A stretch of 64,000 bases of DNA from Arbacia lixula. Its lineage: Eukaryota > Echinodermata > Echinoidea > Arbacioida > Arbaciidae. Positions 35,801-39,819 of the stretch are shown in pieces. The DNA is taken from the NCBI GenBank assembly GCA_963669155.1, contig OZ022588.1:19109938-19173937 (forward strand), written 5' to 3'. The notes under the pieces are model-generated. The model did no database searches. It had not been told where the DNA came from and worked only from the letters and a program-made list of their open reading frames with translations. How positions within the stretch are numbered: the first letter of the stretch is position 1; the number at the start of each line of letters is the position of its first letter. A program made the position numbers and the translations under genes.

Positions 35801-36130
35801 TACTCCACTAGTAGTAGTACCAGTCACACTCGTACTCACAGTCACAGACACAGTCACACTCAGTCACAGTCCAATCCGTCTAATGTTTTCAATGCAATAT
35901 CAATGACAATGATTAATTAAATCAATTCGGTAGAGCCGAACTCGTTTACTACACACAATATTCTGGACAGCAAGTGCACTATGGTCAAGAATACGGCACA
36001 AGTATTACCTTTCTGATATAACATCTACAAGCTGCGGTACATCTGAGCTCTTGAAAGTCGTATTTGAAGCTGAAATCAGGATCTTTTGGACCGATCCCCA
36101 GTCGACTCCACCTCCAGATGTTGCAGCCAT
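256..36130 (-). CDS. UBR4: UBR4 E3 ubiquitin ligase, N-terminal 24 coding exons (gene continues beyond base 1)
   Basis: UBR4 (p600; Drosophila Pushover/Calossin; plant BIG) is a cytoplasmic giant RING-independent E3 ligase of the N-degron pathway, about 5,180 residues in human. The exons placed here join in frame, with GT-AG borders, to 3,683 nt (about 1,227 residues), roughly the first quarter. Landmarks shared with remembered human UBR4 are an MA-TSGG start, FYS-FVALS-HYI, GLCTG, VCLNLP-RYIN, LMGAWC, the DDDSEPILG-WFEE block followed by polyproline, VEHIQLLLFVF, ACDVLYD and IYTLD-like YTLDSVISK. This part of the family is an armadillo/HEAT-like helical solenoid. The UBR box (near residue 1,660 in human) and catalytic end are not in the window. 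Start choice: ATG at 36130 has A at -3 and G at +4 and matches the human N terminus; the frame is open upstream but not conserved. Coding sequence: 36009-36130, 33066-33163, 25194-25297, then the other exons listed below down to 256-347. No disabled exon was seen. Confidence 0.95.
348..1143 (-). repeat. UBR4 intron 23 with degenerate GATGAATGA-type microsatellite
   Basis: About 380-760 is an impure tract of gaatga/gatgaata words on the plus strand. The rest is unstructured AT-rich intron. The open frames in it come from the repeat and are not coding. Confidence 0.7.
1144..1284 (-). CDS. UBR4: UBR4 coding exon 23
   Basis: 141 nt, phase 0. QLPSLHLLYTLDSVISKLRI then SLQDRFRKAM; human EIPSLQSIYTLDAAISKVQVSLDEHFSKM. 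Acceptor TTACAG, donor ATG|GTGAGT. Confidence 0.96.
1376..1560. repeat. (GGGGGAGA)n purine microsatellite in UBR4 intron 22
   Basis: Pure G/A tract on the plus strand made mostly of 8-10-base GGGGGAGAGA-like units, with near-perfect repetition in the middle. In the transcript it is a polypyrimidine run roughly 100-275 nt downstream of exon 23's acceptor-side intron edge. Confidence 0.9.
1794..1916 (-). CDS. UBR4: UBR4 coding exon 22
   Basis: 123 nt, phase 0. AESLLDIVIKLCHTLKFDVQ then LAQESIASQ, aligning with human ASSLLELASTTKCSSVKYDVEIVEEYFARQ. Acceptor CTTCAG, donor CAG|GTAGGA. A rolling-circle element sits only about 55 bases upstream of its acceptor. Confidence 0.93.
1972..2783 (+). mobile_element. 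Helentron-like rolling-circle element, copy A
   Basis: The 5' end is a palindrome (tatgcctccgcc...ggcggaggcata type, arms atgcctccgcc / ggccggaggcat) followed by (CCGT)n. The middle is degenerate ~170-bp tandem units containing ttcattgacctttgacct. Near the 3' end is ggcggaggcat, inverted relative to the 5' end, then a hairpin gactgc...gcagtc, then gaattgctCTAG followed by T. An inverted repeat that is terminal at 5' but subterminal at 3', plus a 3' hairpin and CTAG, is the known layout of Helentron-type non-autonomous elements. No Rep/helicase coding is seen. Confidence 0.75.
2784..3420. repeat. 600-bp polypyrimidine (CTT/CCT-rich) tract in UBR4 intron 21
   Basis: Nearly pure C/T on the plus strand from just after element copy A to the edge of exon 21. 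Long open frames rich in Lys/Glu or Phe/Ser/Leu arise on both strands but are composition artefacts. Confidence 0.85.
3464..3769 (-). CDS. UBR4: UBR4 coding exon 21
   Basis: 306 nt, phase 0 both ends. ACDVLYDPNFDYNELYTSVI (human ACDVLFSKLVKYDELYAALT) and EVLHSLRWVPRLAATKYNAW (human DILHTLRWSSRLRISSYVNW). GC-rich, abruptly bordered by a 600-nt purine-rich (transcript sense) intron start. Acceptor GTCCAG, donor AAG|GTGGGT. Confidence 0.96.
3770..4122 (-). other. UBR4 intron 20
   Basis: Unstructured AT-rich intron; nothing further seen. Confidence 0.6.
4123..4371 (-). CDS. UBR4: UBR4 coding exon 20
   Basis: 249 nt, phase 0 both ends. VQWNIFTVQSWDPALMLYQE, then FYAPCREVEENARRAV and RSFYNLVSTEAERN; human has VQHNLL..., FKEVEENWSKHF and RFYCVLSPEASEDD. 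GC-rich. Acceptor ATACAG, donor AAAGGG|GTGAGC. Decayed copies of its 5' edge lie upstream in intron 19. Confidence 0.93.
4424..5076 (-). repeat. Decayed tandem copies of the exon 20 5' edge (intron 19)
   Basis: The exon 20 start and its acceptor (plus strand: cagcatgagcgctgggtccc, then gtgaagatgttccactgca) recur in decayed form at about 4424-4462, 4558-4618, 4711-4735 and 5054-5076. The spacers also repeat (tatgcaacaggtgt...cgagtg.gctataaaa at 4494-4535 and 4649-4692). Copies do not keep frame, so they are exon-edge relics rather than alternative exons. Confidence 0.75.
5307..5695 (-). mobile_element. Helentron-like element, 3' fragment (copy E)
   Basis: Minus orientation. It begins with the family 3' end (ctagagcaatttgactgcc, hairpin, gtctccgcctcttt) and continues through ttcattgacct-type repeats, then stops abruptly against the minisatellite at about 5695. 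The 5' end is missing. Confidence 0.7.
5695..6549. repeat. Minisatellite of two alternating ~63-bp monomers
   Basis: About 13 units at 56-80 bp spacing. Type 1 contains caccctgaataccacagcta and gtcaaagtgttaaacaatg; type 2 contains caccatgaataacagagcta and aatgtactatcaatgcagtc. The types often alternate, giving a higher-order period near 130 bp. Wedged between copies E and B of the rolling-circle family, and B starts inside a unit. Confidence 0.85.
6550..7846 (-). mobile_element. Helentron-like element, copy B (near full length)
   Basis: Minus orientation. 3' end ctagagcaattcgactgccacgcagtc... at 6550, then at least six ~170-bp units (each with ttcattgacctttgacct, ccaccagtcta and ccatgtttggttagaattg-like words), 5' palindrome at about 7812-7846 with decayed arms. 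The (CCGT)n segment seen in other copies is missing. Confidence 0.75.
7847..8111 (-). other. UBR4 intron 19, 3' part
   Basis: A/G-rich intronic sequence; nothing else recognised. Confidence 0.6.
8112..8214 (-). CDS. UBR4: UBR4 coding exon 19
   Basis: 103 nt. LAVCRLLLLLEYFLHHYSQP then PPQLYDQ, matching human LILARLLLIFDYLLHQYSKAPVYLFEQ. Acceptor CTTGCAG, donor CAG|GTCAGT. Confidence 0.95.
8215..8840 (-). other. UBR4 intron 18
   Basis: C/T-rich low complexity (8330-8420, 8640-8710) and TAC/ACT trinucleotide-like sequence (8470-8540). No exon or element found. Confidence 0.6.
8841..8958 (-). CDS. UBR4: UBR4 coding exon 18
   Basis: 118 nt. DVNVEHIQLLLFVFDSLNRS then a helical segment ending IIVEASQS; human DLNVEHLQMLLLIFHNFTET...IIQELS. 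Acceptor TTTTTAG, donor CACA|GTAAGT. Decayed copies of its 5' half lie upstream in intron 17. Confidence 0.95.
9028..9212 (-). repeat. Two decayed tandem copies of the exon 18 5' half (intron 17)
   Basis: The exon 18 start with its acceptor side (plus strand gttcagactgtcaaacac...agcagctggatgtgttc...catct) is repeated at about 9028-9083 and 9152-9212, with the intron spacer also similar, giving a unit near 122 bp. Both copies carry base changes and indels that break the reading frame. Confidence 0.8.
9463..9715 (-). CDS. UBR4: UBR4 coding exon 17
   Basis: 253 nt. DALLGQLGVQPSSQVSWPLN (human NTLLQQLGVAPFSEGPWPLY), RTLAVLAHVLV (human QSLSVLSRLLL), then a Gly-run insert absent from human and VWQRFLAVLREWALK (human VWDRFLSTMKQNALQ). 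Acceptor ATATAG, donor GAAG|GTAAGG. Confidence 0.95.
10034..10207. mobile_element. 174-bp fold-back (palindromic MITE-like) sequence
   Basis: The ends aagcaaataatcaac and gttgattatttgctt are exact inverse complements. The arms stay complementary inward (tatcacttcc / ggaagtgata, gcgatctg / cagatcgc, gctatctttcc / ggaaagatagc) to a central agcttttagct. No TSD certain. Confidence 0.8.
10240..10680. other. CpG-rich patch in UBR4 intron 16
   Basis: Contains an alternating CG/TACG stretch (10606-10635, cgtacgcgcgcggcgcagcg) and a ~30-base word (ctttgtgcacgttgc...agactctaca) that recurs at about 62698-62728 inside a hAT-like MITE. Probably the remnant of a related mobile element. Confidence 0.45.
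11005..11060 (+). promoter_or_regulatory. Heat-shock-element-like site with TATA-like sequence, antisense in intron 16
   Basis: GAACCTTCTGGAA fits three alternating GAA/TTC pentamers of a heat shock element, and tatatatatga follows about 20 bases later. The surrounding 10780-11460 block looks like the promoter half of a repeat, possibly a solo LTR fossil, but clear ends and a TSD were not found. Function is unproven. Confidence 0.35.
11718..11803 (-). CDS. UBR4: UBR4 coding exon 16
   Basis: 86 nt. CDEFSSVLLHFCHTLLSSHL then LTPQLQ, matching human DEEFAAALYHFNHSLVTSDLQSPNLQ. Acceptor TTTCCAG, donor CAG|GTAAAC. Confidence 0.93.
11852..11900. repeat. (CT)n microsatellite, UBR4 intron 15
   Basis: Dinucleotide CT run about 30 bases long within a C/T-rich intron; purine-rich in the transcript sense. 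Confidence 0.8.
12023..12105 (-). CDS. UBR4: UBR4 coding exon 15
   Basis: 83 nt. LAFQEYHTVGLANVIKDLDK then GAIKMEN, matching human SLSEHHMATLASIIKEVDKDGLK. Acceptor CTTTAG, donor AATA|GTAAGA. Confidence 0.93.
12106..12479 (-). other. UBR4 intron 14
   Basis: Carries an A-run at 12119-12140; otherwise nothing recognised. Confidence 0.6.
12480..12565 (-). CDS. UBR4: UBR4 coding exon 14
   Basis: 86 nt. YLKLSRDVLLFLTGHLFQIS then NDLIRHFP, aligning with human DPELFLGLASNILNFITSSM...NNFIRNYL. Acceptor CTGCAG, donor CCAG|GTAAGC. Confidence 0.92.
12767..13879 (-). mobile_element. Helentron-like element, copy C (complete ends)
   Basis: Minus orientation. Left: ctagagcaattcgactgccg, hairpin, atgcctcccctct. 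Right: (CGGA)n, acccgaaaacataatgcctc and the terminal palindrome ggccacttcgtggc-gaggcataa. About five internal ~170-bp units. Both termini are present, so this copy defines the family structure well together with D. Confidence 0.8.
14053..14243 (-). CDS. UBR4: UBR4 coding exon 13, DDDSEPILG block and polyproline
   Basis: 191 nt. Begins DDDSEPILGPWFEESL, nearly identical to human DDDSEPILGQWFEETI, then a run of seven prolines and a Lys/Glu/Asp-rich tail, in the same order as human. The near-identical block inside an otherwise divergent linker suggests a conserved short interaction motif (inference). Acceptor CCCACAG, donor GAG|GTAATG. Confidence 0.97.
14250..14620. repeat. Purine-rich (GGGAGA/GGGGAG) tract, UBR4 intron 12
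   Basis: Almost pure G/A on plus, hence a ~360-nt pyrimidine run in the transcript starting a few bases upstream of the exon 13 acceptor. The open frames over it are compositional. Confidence 0.8.
14820..14940 (-). CDS. UBR4: UBR4 coding exon 12, acidic
   Basis: 121 nt. ACTLIRLKSEMEDAAEDESD then an acidic, Ser-rich tail ending SYEESSE, as in human ACVLQRQRKGSMSSD...STEEDSSQ. Acceptor ATTCAG, donor GAAG|GTAAGT. Confidence 0.93.
15125..15400 (+). mobile_element. LINE ORF2 C-terminal remnant
   Basis: Plus-strand translation reads VINKVLQWEPKHGKQTRGRQ, then RSDIGW, TMDD, a stop, KAWKRLE. This follows the pattern at the end of many LINE ORF2 proteins (RQALRW.P.GKR.RGRPR.TWRR...D...W). Short, with stops, antisense to UBR4. 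Ends in ATCATCATT-type sequence consistent with a LINE 3' tail. Clade not determined. Confidence 0.65.
15445..15585 (-). CDS. UBR4: UBR4 coding exon 11
   Basis: 141 nt, phase 0 at both ends. ATQRVKTILEAYPLTSLLVN then LFTSSYKK, matching human IQRIQRLIDSVPLMNLLLTLLSTSYRK. Acceptor GACTAG, donor AAG|GTAATG. Confidence 0.95.
15586..16124 (-). other. UBR4 intron 10
   Basis: Unremarkable intron; a short gain of taccatg/ggtaac words near 16000-16110, no defined element. Confidence 0.55.
16125..16224 (-). CDS. UBR4: UBR4 coding exon 10
   Basis: 100 nt. GFSSLTVALSTFTLKALTQL then LEDLHIEILSQ, matching human GFGVLSVILANHAIKLLTSLFQDLQVEAL. Acceptor CCCACAG, donor CACAG|GTAAAA. Confidence 0.95.
16225..19500 (-). 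repeat. AT-rich UBR4 intron 9 with recurring TGTCCTCTCCAG motif
   Basis: The 12-mer tgtcctctccag or a close variant occurs at 17075, 17213, 17387, 18228, 18563 (one change) and 18951 (shortened), and once inverted at 17752. The intervening AT-rich sequence shows no obvious unit. Nothing coding is recognised. A C-run is at 19470-19480. Confidence 0.6.
19534..19711. repeat. 92-bp exact tandem duplication
   Basis: The block starting gatgaacatcataactttct at 19534 is repeated at 19626 with no difference seen over about 86 bases. Lies just inside intron 9 from exon 9. Confidence 0.9.
19851..20170 (-). CDS. UBR4: UBR4 coding exon 9, with Pro/Ala/Gly-rich linker
   Basis: 320 nt. Starts HLQNLYLMGAWCSLGGLDHI (human YQNFQLLGAWCLLNSLFLI), then a low-complexity stretch of about 70 residues rich in Pro, Ala, Gly and Ser where human has a shorter charged linker. 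GC content is clearly above the flanking introns. Acceptor GAGCAG, donor AAGGG|GTGAGT. Confidence 0.92.
20250..20540 (-). mobile_element. Helentron-like element, degraded 3' fragment (copy F)
   Basis: Starts ctagagcaatttaactataa and gcctccgcctttatg; the hairpin is largely lost and homology fades by about 20540. Confidence 0.55.
20671..20730 (-). CDS. UBR4: UBR4 coding exon 8 (60 nt)
   Basis: Twenty codons, LSLFEKLVGNIKASTRASGH, corresponding to human CLEIYDMIGQAISSSRRAGG. Acceptor GTTACAG, donor CAT|GTAAGT; symmetric phase 0, so it could be skipped without a frameshift. Confidence 0.93.
20731..21382 (-). other. UBR4 intron 7
   Basis: AT-rich with a short (AT)n at 20910-20922; no element or exon found. 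Confidence 0.6.
21383..21662 (-). CDS. UBR4: UBR4 coding exon 7
   Basis: 280 nt. It encodes DLPTLEPMTATHLEKV and VIMSCLYAAIAAAVASSI, matching human SLPVLEPLNPSRLQDV and LSLSCLYAGVSVAT. Acceptor TTCCAG. The donor chosen is AAAGGG|GTACGC because it keeps frame with exon 8; this donor is weaker than its neighbours, so the exact 3' edge is less certain than the exon itself. Confidence 0.9.
21728..21975 (-). mobile_element. Helentron-like element, degraded 3' fragment (copy G)
   Basis: tagagcaattggactgccac, agtcaataaata and gctttgttagcttcacctgg match the family 3' end with many changes. Confidence 0.5.
22019..22227 (-). CDS. UBR4: UBR4 coding exon 6
   Basis: 209 nt. It encodes ILLDVCLNLPFLQRYINNYR, matching human LLRVCLNLPYFLRYINRFQ, followed by FVLPTTLSDASS (human FFIMPATVADAT). 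Acceptor TTTGTAG, donor CCAG|GTAGGC. Confidence 0.95.
22228..22882 (-). other. UBR4 intron 5
   Basis: AT-rich, with interrupted ATT/ATC trinucleotide-like sequence at about 22600-22870. Open frames here have no recognisable content. Confidence 0.6.
22883..23052 (-). CDS. UBR4: UBR4 coding exon 5
   Basis: 170 nt. It encodes EETTLIKVREAQAMSRSDFV then KQLMSAFRDTSSAALGSS, aligning with the human stretch ELRQKEVQMNFLNQLTSVF. This part is weakly conserved and Ser/Thr-rich towards its end. Acceptor TTTCAG, donor CTG|GTAAGT. Confidence 0.9.
23053..24429 (-). other. UBR4 intron 4
   Basis: I see no exon or defined repeat; rich in tacatgta-type words (23700-23770). Confidence 0.6.
24430..24556 (-). 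CDS. UBR4: UBR4 coding exon 4
   Basis: 127 nt. It encodes RNLMSLIEGLCTGVGQLQRS then NVMTLTAMLKTAQMP, matching human LILLIKGLCTGCSRLDRTEIITFTAM. Acceptor TTCACAG, donor ACAG|GTGAGT. Its 5' edge has a decayed tandem copy in the preceding intron at about 24673-24720. Confidence 0.95.
24527..24830 (-). repeat. Decayed tandem copy of the exon 4 5' edge (intron 3)
   Basis: Plus-strand block cagcccctctatcagagaca...ggtttctctgtgaatcacaa at 24531-24570, which spans the exon 4 acceptor, recurs at about 24673-24717 (tagccccttaatccaagaca...). The following spacer (gtcac.acatatgtaggcc) also repeats at about 24598 and 24808. Period is close to 147-200 bases, and the copy is out of frame. Confidence 0.75.
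25194..25297 (-). CDS. UBR4: UBR4 coding exon 3
   Basis: 104 nt. It encodes SKSVIGNVVSACYTLMDF...EACSVSQ, parallel to human RNQLQSVAAACKVLIEF...EACAVSQ. Acceptor CCCCCAG, donor CACAG|GTAATG; ends in phase 0. The intron before it (7.8 kb) is the longest in the UBR4 part of the window. Confidence 0.95.
25590..25725. repeat. Dispersed repeat with GGGGG...CCCTCCC core
   Basis: The segment ending aatcatgcaatctggtgcat and the G-rich core match the element at 39150-39370 (aatcgtgcaatctgatgcat). One arm of a common invertebrate interspersed repeat of unknown class. Confidence 0.5.
26054..26805. mobile_element. piggyBac-type MITE nested in Helentron copy D
   Basis: 752 bp flanked by TTAA on both sides (26050-26053, 26806-26809). 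TIRs CCCTAATCAGGCC and, read inward from the right, CCCTAAAACGGCC. Subterminal gggggggttgattcaacccc palindromes occur at both ends. Removing the insert plus one TTAA restores the continuity of the Helentron unit as seen in copy C (gtttgtta-aaattagcc). No transposase. Confidence 0.85.
27980..28071. repeat. (GGAC)n microsatellite inside copy D
   Basis: Tetranucleotide GGAC/CGGA run with two TACG interruptions; part of the 5' subterminal region of the rolling-circle family. Confidence 0.95.
28280..28430. other. CpG-rich patch in UBR4 intron 2
   Basis: GC-rich island (cctgcgctgcacccggccgg etc.) in AT-rich intron. The open frames across it have no family resemblance. Beyond it, 28500-29490 is AT-rich with nothing recognised. 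Confidence 0.4.
29492..29555. repeat. 64-bp near-perfect palindrome
   Basis: GTCCA..CAAAAACCATGATTT pairs with AAATCATGGTTTTTG..TGGAC around a central gatcgcgatc. Could fold as a hairpin; origin unknown. Confidence 0.85.
29754..29830. repeat. Interstitial telomere-like (CCCTAA)n
   Basis: Imperfect aaccctaaccctaaccctaa units over about 75 bases. A second, weaker set lies at 43246-43303. Confidence 0.9.
30025..30924. repeat. 450-bp tandem duplication, about 99% identical
   Basis: 30025-30474 and 30475-30924 differ at only four bases that I can see. Each unit carries a GC-rich end (gggacgggccggtgaggtcc) and an ATTTGCAT octamer word. The right boundary coincides with the 3' edge of the SAP-like fragment. 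A recent duplication or an assembly of two haplotypes. Confidence 0.92.
30918..31074 (-). pseudogene. SAP-domain N-terminal fragment, frameshifted
   Basis: Minus strand. MSSTSTGTLDGMTVKQLQDF in the first frame, then, after an extra T in a seven-T run (about 31000), KDKDVSTTGYSKGRLLQLAK in another frame, then a stop. Together they have the SAP helix-extended-helix pattern (LDxMTVKxLxxFLK...V..TGY.K..LLxLAKAV), a DNA-binding motif of about 35 residues. In marine invertebrates such N-terminal SAP domains often belong to repetitive, transposon-associated proteins (general knowledge). A TGACGTCA (CRE-type) palindrome lies about 145 bases upstream at 31215-31222. Nothing downstream is recognisable. 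The frameshift sits in a homopolymer, so a sequencing error is possible. Confidence 0.55.
31365..31584. mobile_element. ~220-bp MITE family R, copy 1
   Basis: Ends ttaatgagctgttttcgtaa and aatggtctattgac are loosely inverted to each other. The inside (caatgggtggaatgcactct, gttgttgctactcagacaaa, caagctttggggttac) is shared with copies at 49449, 50013 and 56420. Confidence 0.7.
32180..32470 (-). mobile_element. LINE ORF2 C-terminal remnant
   Basis: Minus-strand translation: MRKSRLRLYGHVARREETHW, stop, then NLHGRPCKTWEETIKEDRKV and NNRTVWRRAIKEI. This matches the LINE tail pattern RLRWYGHV.RR...GRP..TW...V.ED.......DR..WR. Degraded; class not resolved. Confidence 0.7.
32480..33065 (-). other. 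UBR4 intron 2, 5' end region
   Basis: AT-rich intronic sequence; nothing recognised apart from ctttgtctttgc repeats near 32485-32515. Confidence 0.6.
33066..33163 (-). CDS. UBR4: UBR4 coding exon 2
   Basis: 98 nt. It encodes SKQDILKHDDKYENFYSCFV then ALSAHYIADHSSL, matching human SESEILHHEKQYEPFYSSFV. Acceptor TTTACAG, donor CTTC|GTAAGT. Ends with one base over. Confidence 0.95.
33895..34990. repeat. Dispersed repeat S, copy 1, with (TTGGTCAAGTCGCCCCACTT)n
   Basis: A hairpin cccacgcctttggcgtggg (33900-33920) is followed by about five ~28-bp units around ggtcaagtcgccccactttt (34085-34210), then unique sequence shared with 42420-43075 (e.g. aatgagagaaaaa, ctccatttctt, gactgtg.tcttctg.gtcca). 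The copy has about 300 extra bases at 34500-34840 relative to the other. Class unknown. Confidence 0.65.
35170..35460. other. CpG-rich segment in UBR4 intron 1
   Basis: Locally GC- and CpG-rich (gatagctccgggtagccgca, ccgctcggatcggctcc) compared with neighbours. No domain in the 92-codon open frame. Possibly a mobile-element piece or a regulatory island; unresolved. Confidence 0.35.
36009..36130 (-). CDS. UBR4: UBR4 coding exon 1 (start codon)
   Basis: 122 nt encode MAATSGGGVDWGSVQKILIS and then DVPQLVDVISE. Human UBR4 has MATSGG... and LPQLVASVIESES at the same places. The donor reads AAAG|GTAATA and leaves two bases (AG) for the next exon. The 5' UTR and transcription start were not resolved; nothing TATA-like sits close upstream. 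Confidence 0.93.
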
Positions 36131-36480
36131 GATTGAGCTTTTCCGTATTCTTCTAATTTCATTGCTACATTCTACCCACCTATGCTGTCTTTGAAGAGTC
36201 TTCCTATGAGTATGAAGAAGATTGGAGGCAAAAGTGAAAGCATGTAAAAAATAGCAAATGAAATAAATCATGGACGAAGGGATAAAACGCAAACAATAAT
36301 TTCCAACTTCTGACCCATATCCCGACGTTATGACAATGATTGATCCAAAATCGCAAGAGAAAGAAATGTTTTCTAAATTGTGGGATACTTTTTTGTGGTT
36401 TTAGTAGGCCAGCTCCTCGAAACGACATGTTGTTTAGCAATACAGGGAAGACGGTGCCACGGAGAGCAGGCCACGGAAAA
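36131..36480 (-). promoter_or_regulatory. Presumed UBR4 5' UTR/promoter region
   Basis: Placed only by position immediately upstream of the start codon. No TATA box or CpG island is evident. The frame is open to about 36292 without conserved sequence. Confidence 0.35.
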
Positions 36481-36503
36481 GGGGGGGGGGGGGGGGGGGG
36501 GGG
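36481..36503. repeat. 23-base poly-G
   Basis: Uninterrupted G run about 350 bases upstream of the UBR4 start (C run in the transcript sense). Confidence 0.95.
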
Positions 36504-38835
36504 CTCGTTTCCCCTCACAGATGTTATCAGGTCAATTAAAAAAAATCTTTACTGAACAGTTATTAGTTATTAGTGTAGCCTACTGTGTACGTTTCCCGCT
36601 TTTAAAGATGAAATCCGGTTCATAAAAACACAAGTTAGTTCAGTGTAATAATAACAAAAAGGCAGACCCTTATGAAAAAAAAAATCGGCTGGAACCCATC
36701 AAAGATCACCTTTAGATAAATGTTTATCTGTGATAAGTACATAATCTCTCAGAAGAAATTACACAAAAAGAGACCACTTTCATGATTAGCCGATGTATTC
36801 CTCAATTTAGGGCCATATAGCCATAACGAAAAGATATAGTCAAAATATGACGTATAGGCCGTTTTGACGTCTTGCATGTGCTGTTACAAGTGAGCTGTCT
36901 ACAAAATGTCAATAATTGACGGAAAACAACGTATGGCACGACGTAACATAAATGTAACATAATTCTTAATCAGTCTCTTCGGAGGATAGAACCCTTTAAT
37001 AAGTGATACTGACTGGCCAGACATATTGTAAAGCAGGCCTGCGCAAATTAATGAAGATCGGTTCGGTTGGAATTCAGAATTCAGCGATAGGCCTATAAAT
37101 CTACATGTATGTCTGTTTGTTTTTTTCTTAGAAAACAAAATCTTCTTTTATTGTTTGTCTGATTTTCCTGATTTGTTTTCAATATATCAATGAGCAGTTC
37201 CATTTTTCCACGATGACATTCTGTATACGAAATTACGTTTGTAATGTTTACCATGCTCTTACATGACAATTTGTCTGGTAGGCTAACTGAGTGAGATTAT
37301 ATATAAAGTAGTGATTCAGATTTACCAACAGAAATAGCTATATACAACATCTGATTTCACAACTCTCATTGCAAAGCCAACACAGCATGACATAGAAGAT
37401 TGACAGATTTCTGTATTCTTATTCTGGAGTTTTCATTGACTCCCGGAAAATGATTTTGAAAAAGAATTCAAACACACCCTTATCATTAAATCAGACCAGG
37501 GATGTGTTATGGAAGGATATGAAGCAACTTTCTCTCTTTGAACCCATGTGCCAAGCCGCTGAAAAGTTATGGTGTTCTCAACTTCAGGTGCTGTTCAGGT
37601 GTTTGAACAATTATGAACATGATTGTGTGCATGGCAACGGCTTCTCAGAGAGAACAAAAGAAATGTACAGTCTCATTTCGCTTGTCCCGTTCTGTTAATG
37701 GAATTAATACTTCCATGAGCAGAACAGGTATCAGCAAACACAAATAAACAAGATTTTTAAGTAAAATATCTCCGCTGCACGCAAACGCACACAAACACCG
37801 TGATAAAACACAGCCTTAATATATCATTTTCAGAATGGTTGAATCCCACAAATGCACAAGATGTCGGAAAGTGATGAAATTGGTCAATTTTGTAAGTAAT
37901 ACAAATATCTTATAAGTCCGTTTTTTTAATGATTCCTCATTACTTTTCGAAACAAAAGCAGAGTAAATGATTTGTCATAATCTGTACTTAACTTTCTTAT
38001 AATTTGCAAACATTTAAAAAAAAAAAAAAAAAAAAGCTTCTATATAGAGACAAATGGGCAATTAAAGACATTTCTTTTTCAAGTTGACAAAAATGTCGGC
38101 CCGGCACATGGAACATCAAAGCATTGTCATGATTATGGAATGCTTTTAACATTCATGAACACGCTTTAGAACCCATACAAATGTTTGAATGTACAATGCT
38201 CGAGTTTCTTCTCCTTCATAACACCTCCCTGATCAGACTAGACCTTTAAAACTTAAAGATATTATTGGTGCCGAATGATCGCAGGGTGCAGGCAGGGTAG
38301 TTTTCCCGTGATGGGTAGTTTGAAGTATGCCGTGGGATTCCAGGCTTCTTATGTTAGCTTGATAGTGACAGGATAGCTGATCCCATGCAATGAAAACGTC
38401 ATATCACAATAGAGAAAATATCTATACAATATTGGATGCCCTTAAATGGTATGCCAGATTATTGCATTAAGCTATATTTTGAATATTGCACGAATCGAAG
38501 ATGAGTACAATATGTGTTTTGTAACAATATTGAGCCCCTATATTCTACATTGAGAAGAGGGACATATATAAGACACGTAATATGCCAACAATACTTTATG
38601 CAATCAAAACAAATCCTAGAAGGTAAATAAATACACGACTGTCCTATTGTCGCGAGAAAGAGGCCTCTATGTGTAATAATTTCGTTTAAATAATTTGCTG
38701 GTGAGGATCTACAATGGTAGCGGTTCTCTCTTAGACTATGAATATATTTGCAAATAAAATCATGATAGTGGCTTCTTGATATAAATGCTTTTATTATTGA
38801 AGAGCGGATTCTTTCATAATAATAATAATCATAAT
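36504..38835. other. Intergenic DNA
   Basis: AT-rich with an A-run at 38017-38034. An open frame at 37450-37698 has no recognisable content. Nothing else supported. Confidence 0.55.
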
Positions 38836-38844
38836 CATAGAAAT

Positions 38845-38900
<56 letters not shown>

Positions 38901-38943
38901 TAATAATAATAATAATAATATTAATGATAATAAGAATAATACA
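38836..38943. repeat. (AAT)n microsatellite
   Basis: About 30 AAT/AAT-like units with few interruptions. Confidence 0.95.
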
Positions 38944-39149
38944 TGTATTTGGCGCTTTATACGGGCGTTTCTATGCGCACTGTTTTTTGTCAATTAAAAA
39001 AGTAGAAACATTAAGGAATGCAAAAAATAATAAATATGTAAATGGGTAAATACTAAAAATCAACGTTGATGTGCACGGGATGTGCACCTCCATTGACCGA
39101 CCCAAAACTGGGATATTTTAGAGAATTATTTATCAAAAAGATAAGTTTT

Positions 39150-39370
39150 TAGTAGGGTCTGACCGTGACTGGAATGGCGTAGACAGGTTCGTTCACCTGG
39201 GGGGGATGATTGGGCTGCCAACCCTCGAGAGGGCGCGAAAGCGCCCGAGCGAGGGAGCGGAGCGACCGAGCCGGGGGGAGGGTGTGGGAGGGGGGTATCC
39301 CCCCTCCCACGGTAGTGAGCTTTTGCAATTTTGAAGTTGAAATCGTGCAATCTGATGCATACTTAATGAG
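39150..39370. repeat. Dispersed GC-rich repeat (gcgcgaaagcgcccgagcga type)
   Basis: Contains gagggcgcgaaagcgcccga, a G-run/C-run pair ggaggggggtatcccccctc and the tail aatcgtgcaatctgatgcat also found near 25690. A related G/C-run sequence lies at 40925-41025. Confidence 0.6.
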
Positions 39371-39393
39371 GTAAAATAACGCACACAAGCGTG

Positions 39394-39396
<3 letters not shown>

Positions 39397-39470
<74 letters not shown>

Positions 39471-39478
39471 ACACATAC
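39397..39478. repeat. (AC)n microsatellite
   Basis: About 38 AC repeats. Open frames on both strands through it are not genes. Confidence 0.97.
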
Positions 39479-39819
39479 TACGCCTTAAATGGACAGTCAT
39501 AGTTTCGACAAGATCTACACACCGTGGCATACGAGTACAGAATGGACTGACACATATTTTGCAGGGAGGGTTCGTAATGGATCCAGGGGTAGTTTGGGTA
39601 CCATTTGACTTGAAACAGAATTTTCTGCGGTTTAGTTTCTAGTACGGGAATGGAAGAAGTTGGGTTGATTGGGGCTAACCTAGTCATCAGTTTCATCATC
39701 ATCTTTCGCCTCAGATGCTCCATCACACTCAACGGCACTTTCTTCTGTTTGAACTTCCGGAAGAACAGACCTATCTCCGACATCATCCGATTTTGATGTA
39801 GACGGCTGTTCGTTATCAT
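39479..39819 (-). pseudogene. hAT/ZMYM-type transposase fragment with TTF-like zinc finger
   Basis: Minus-strand frame ends with FQVKWYPNYPWIHYEPSLQN, then a V-C-x-x-C motif (ATVCRSCRNYDCPFKA). W..YPW.HY followed by about 15 residues and C..C is the hallmark of the TTF-type zinc finger at the N-terminal side of hAT transposases and their ZMYM relatives. The upstream part is basic and low-complexity. The frame runs into the (AC)n tract, so only this domain edge is left. No catalytic region found. Confidence 0.5.

Noticed and set aside
39149-39642. Cys-Val and His-Thr repeat open frames
   Set aside because: Pure translation of the (AC)n microsatellite.
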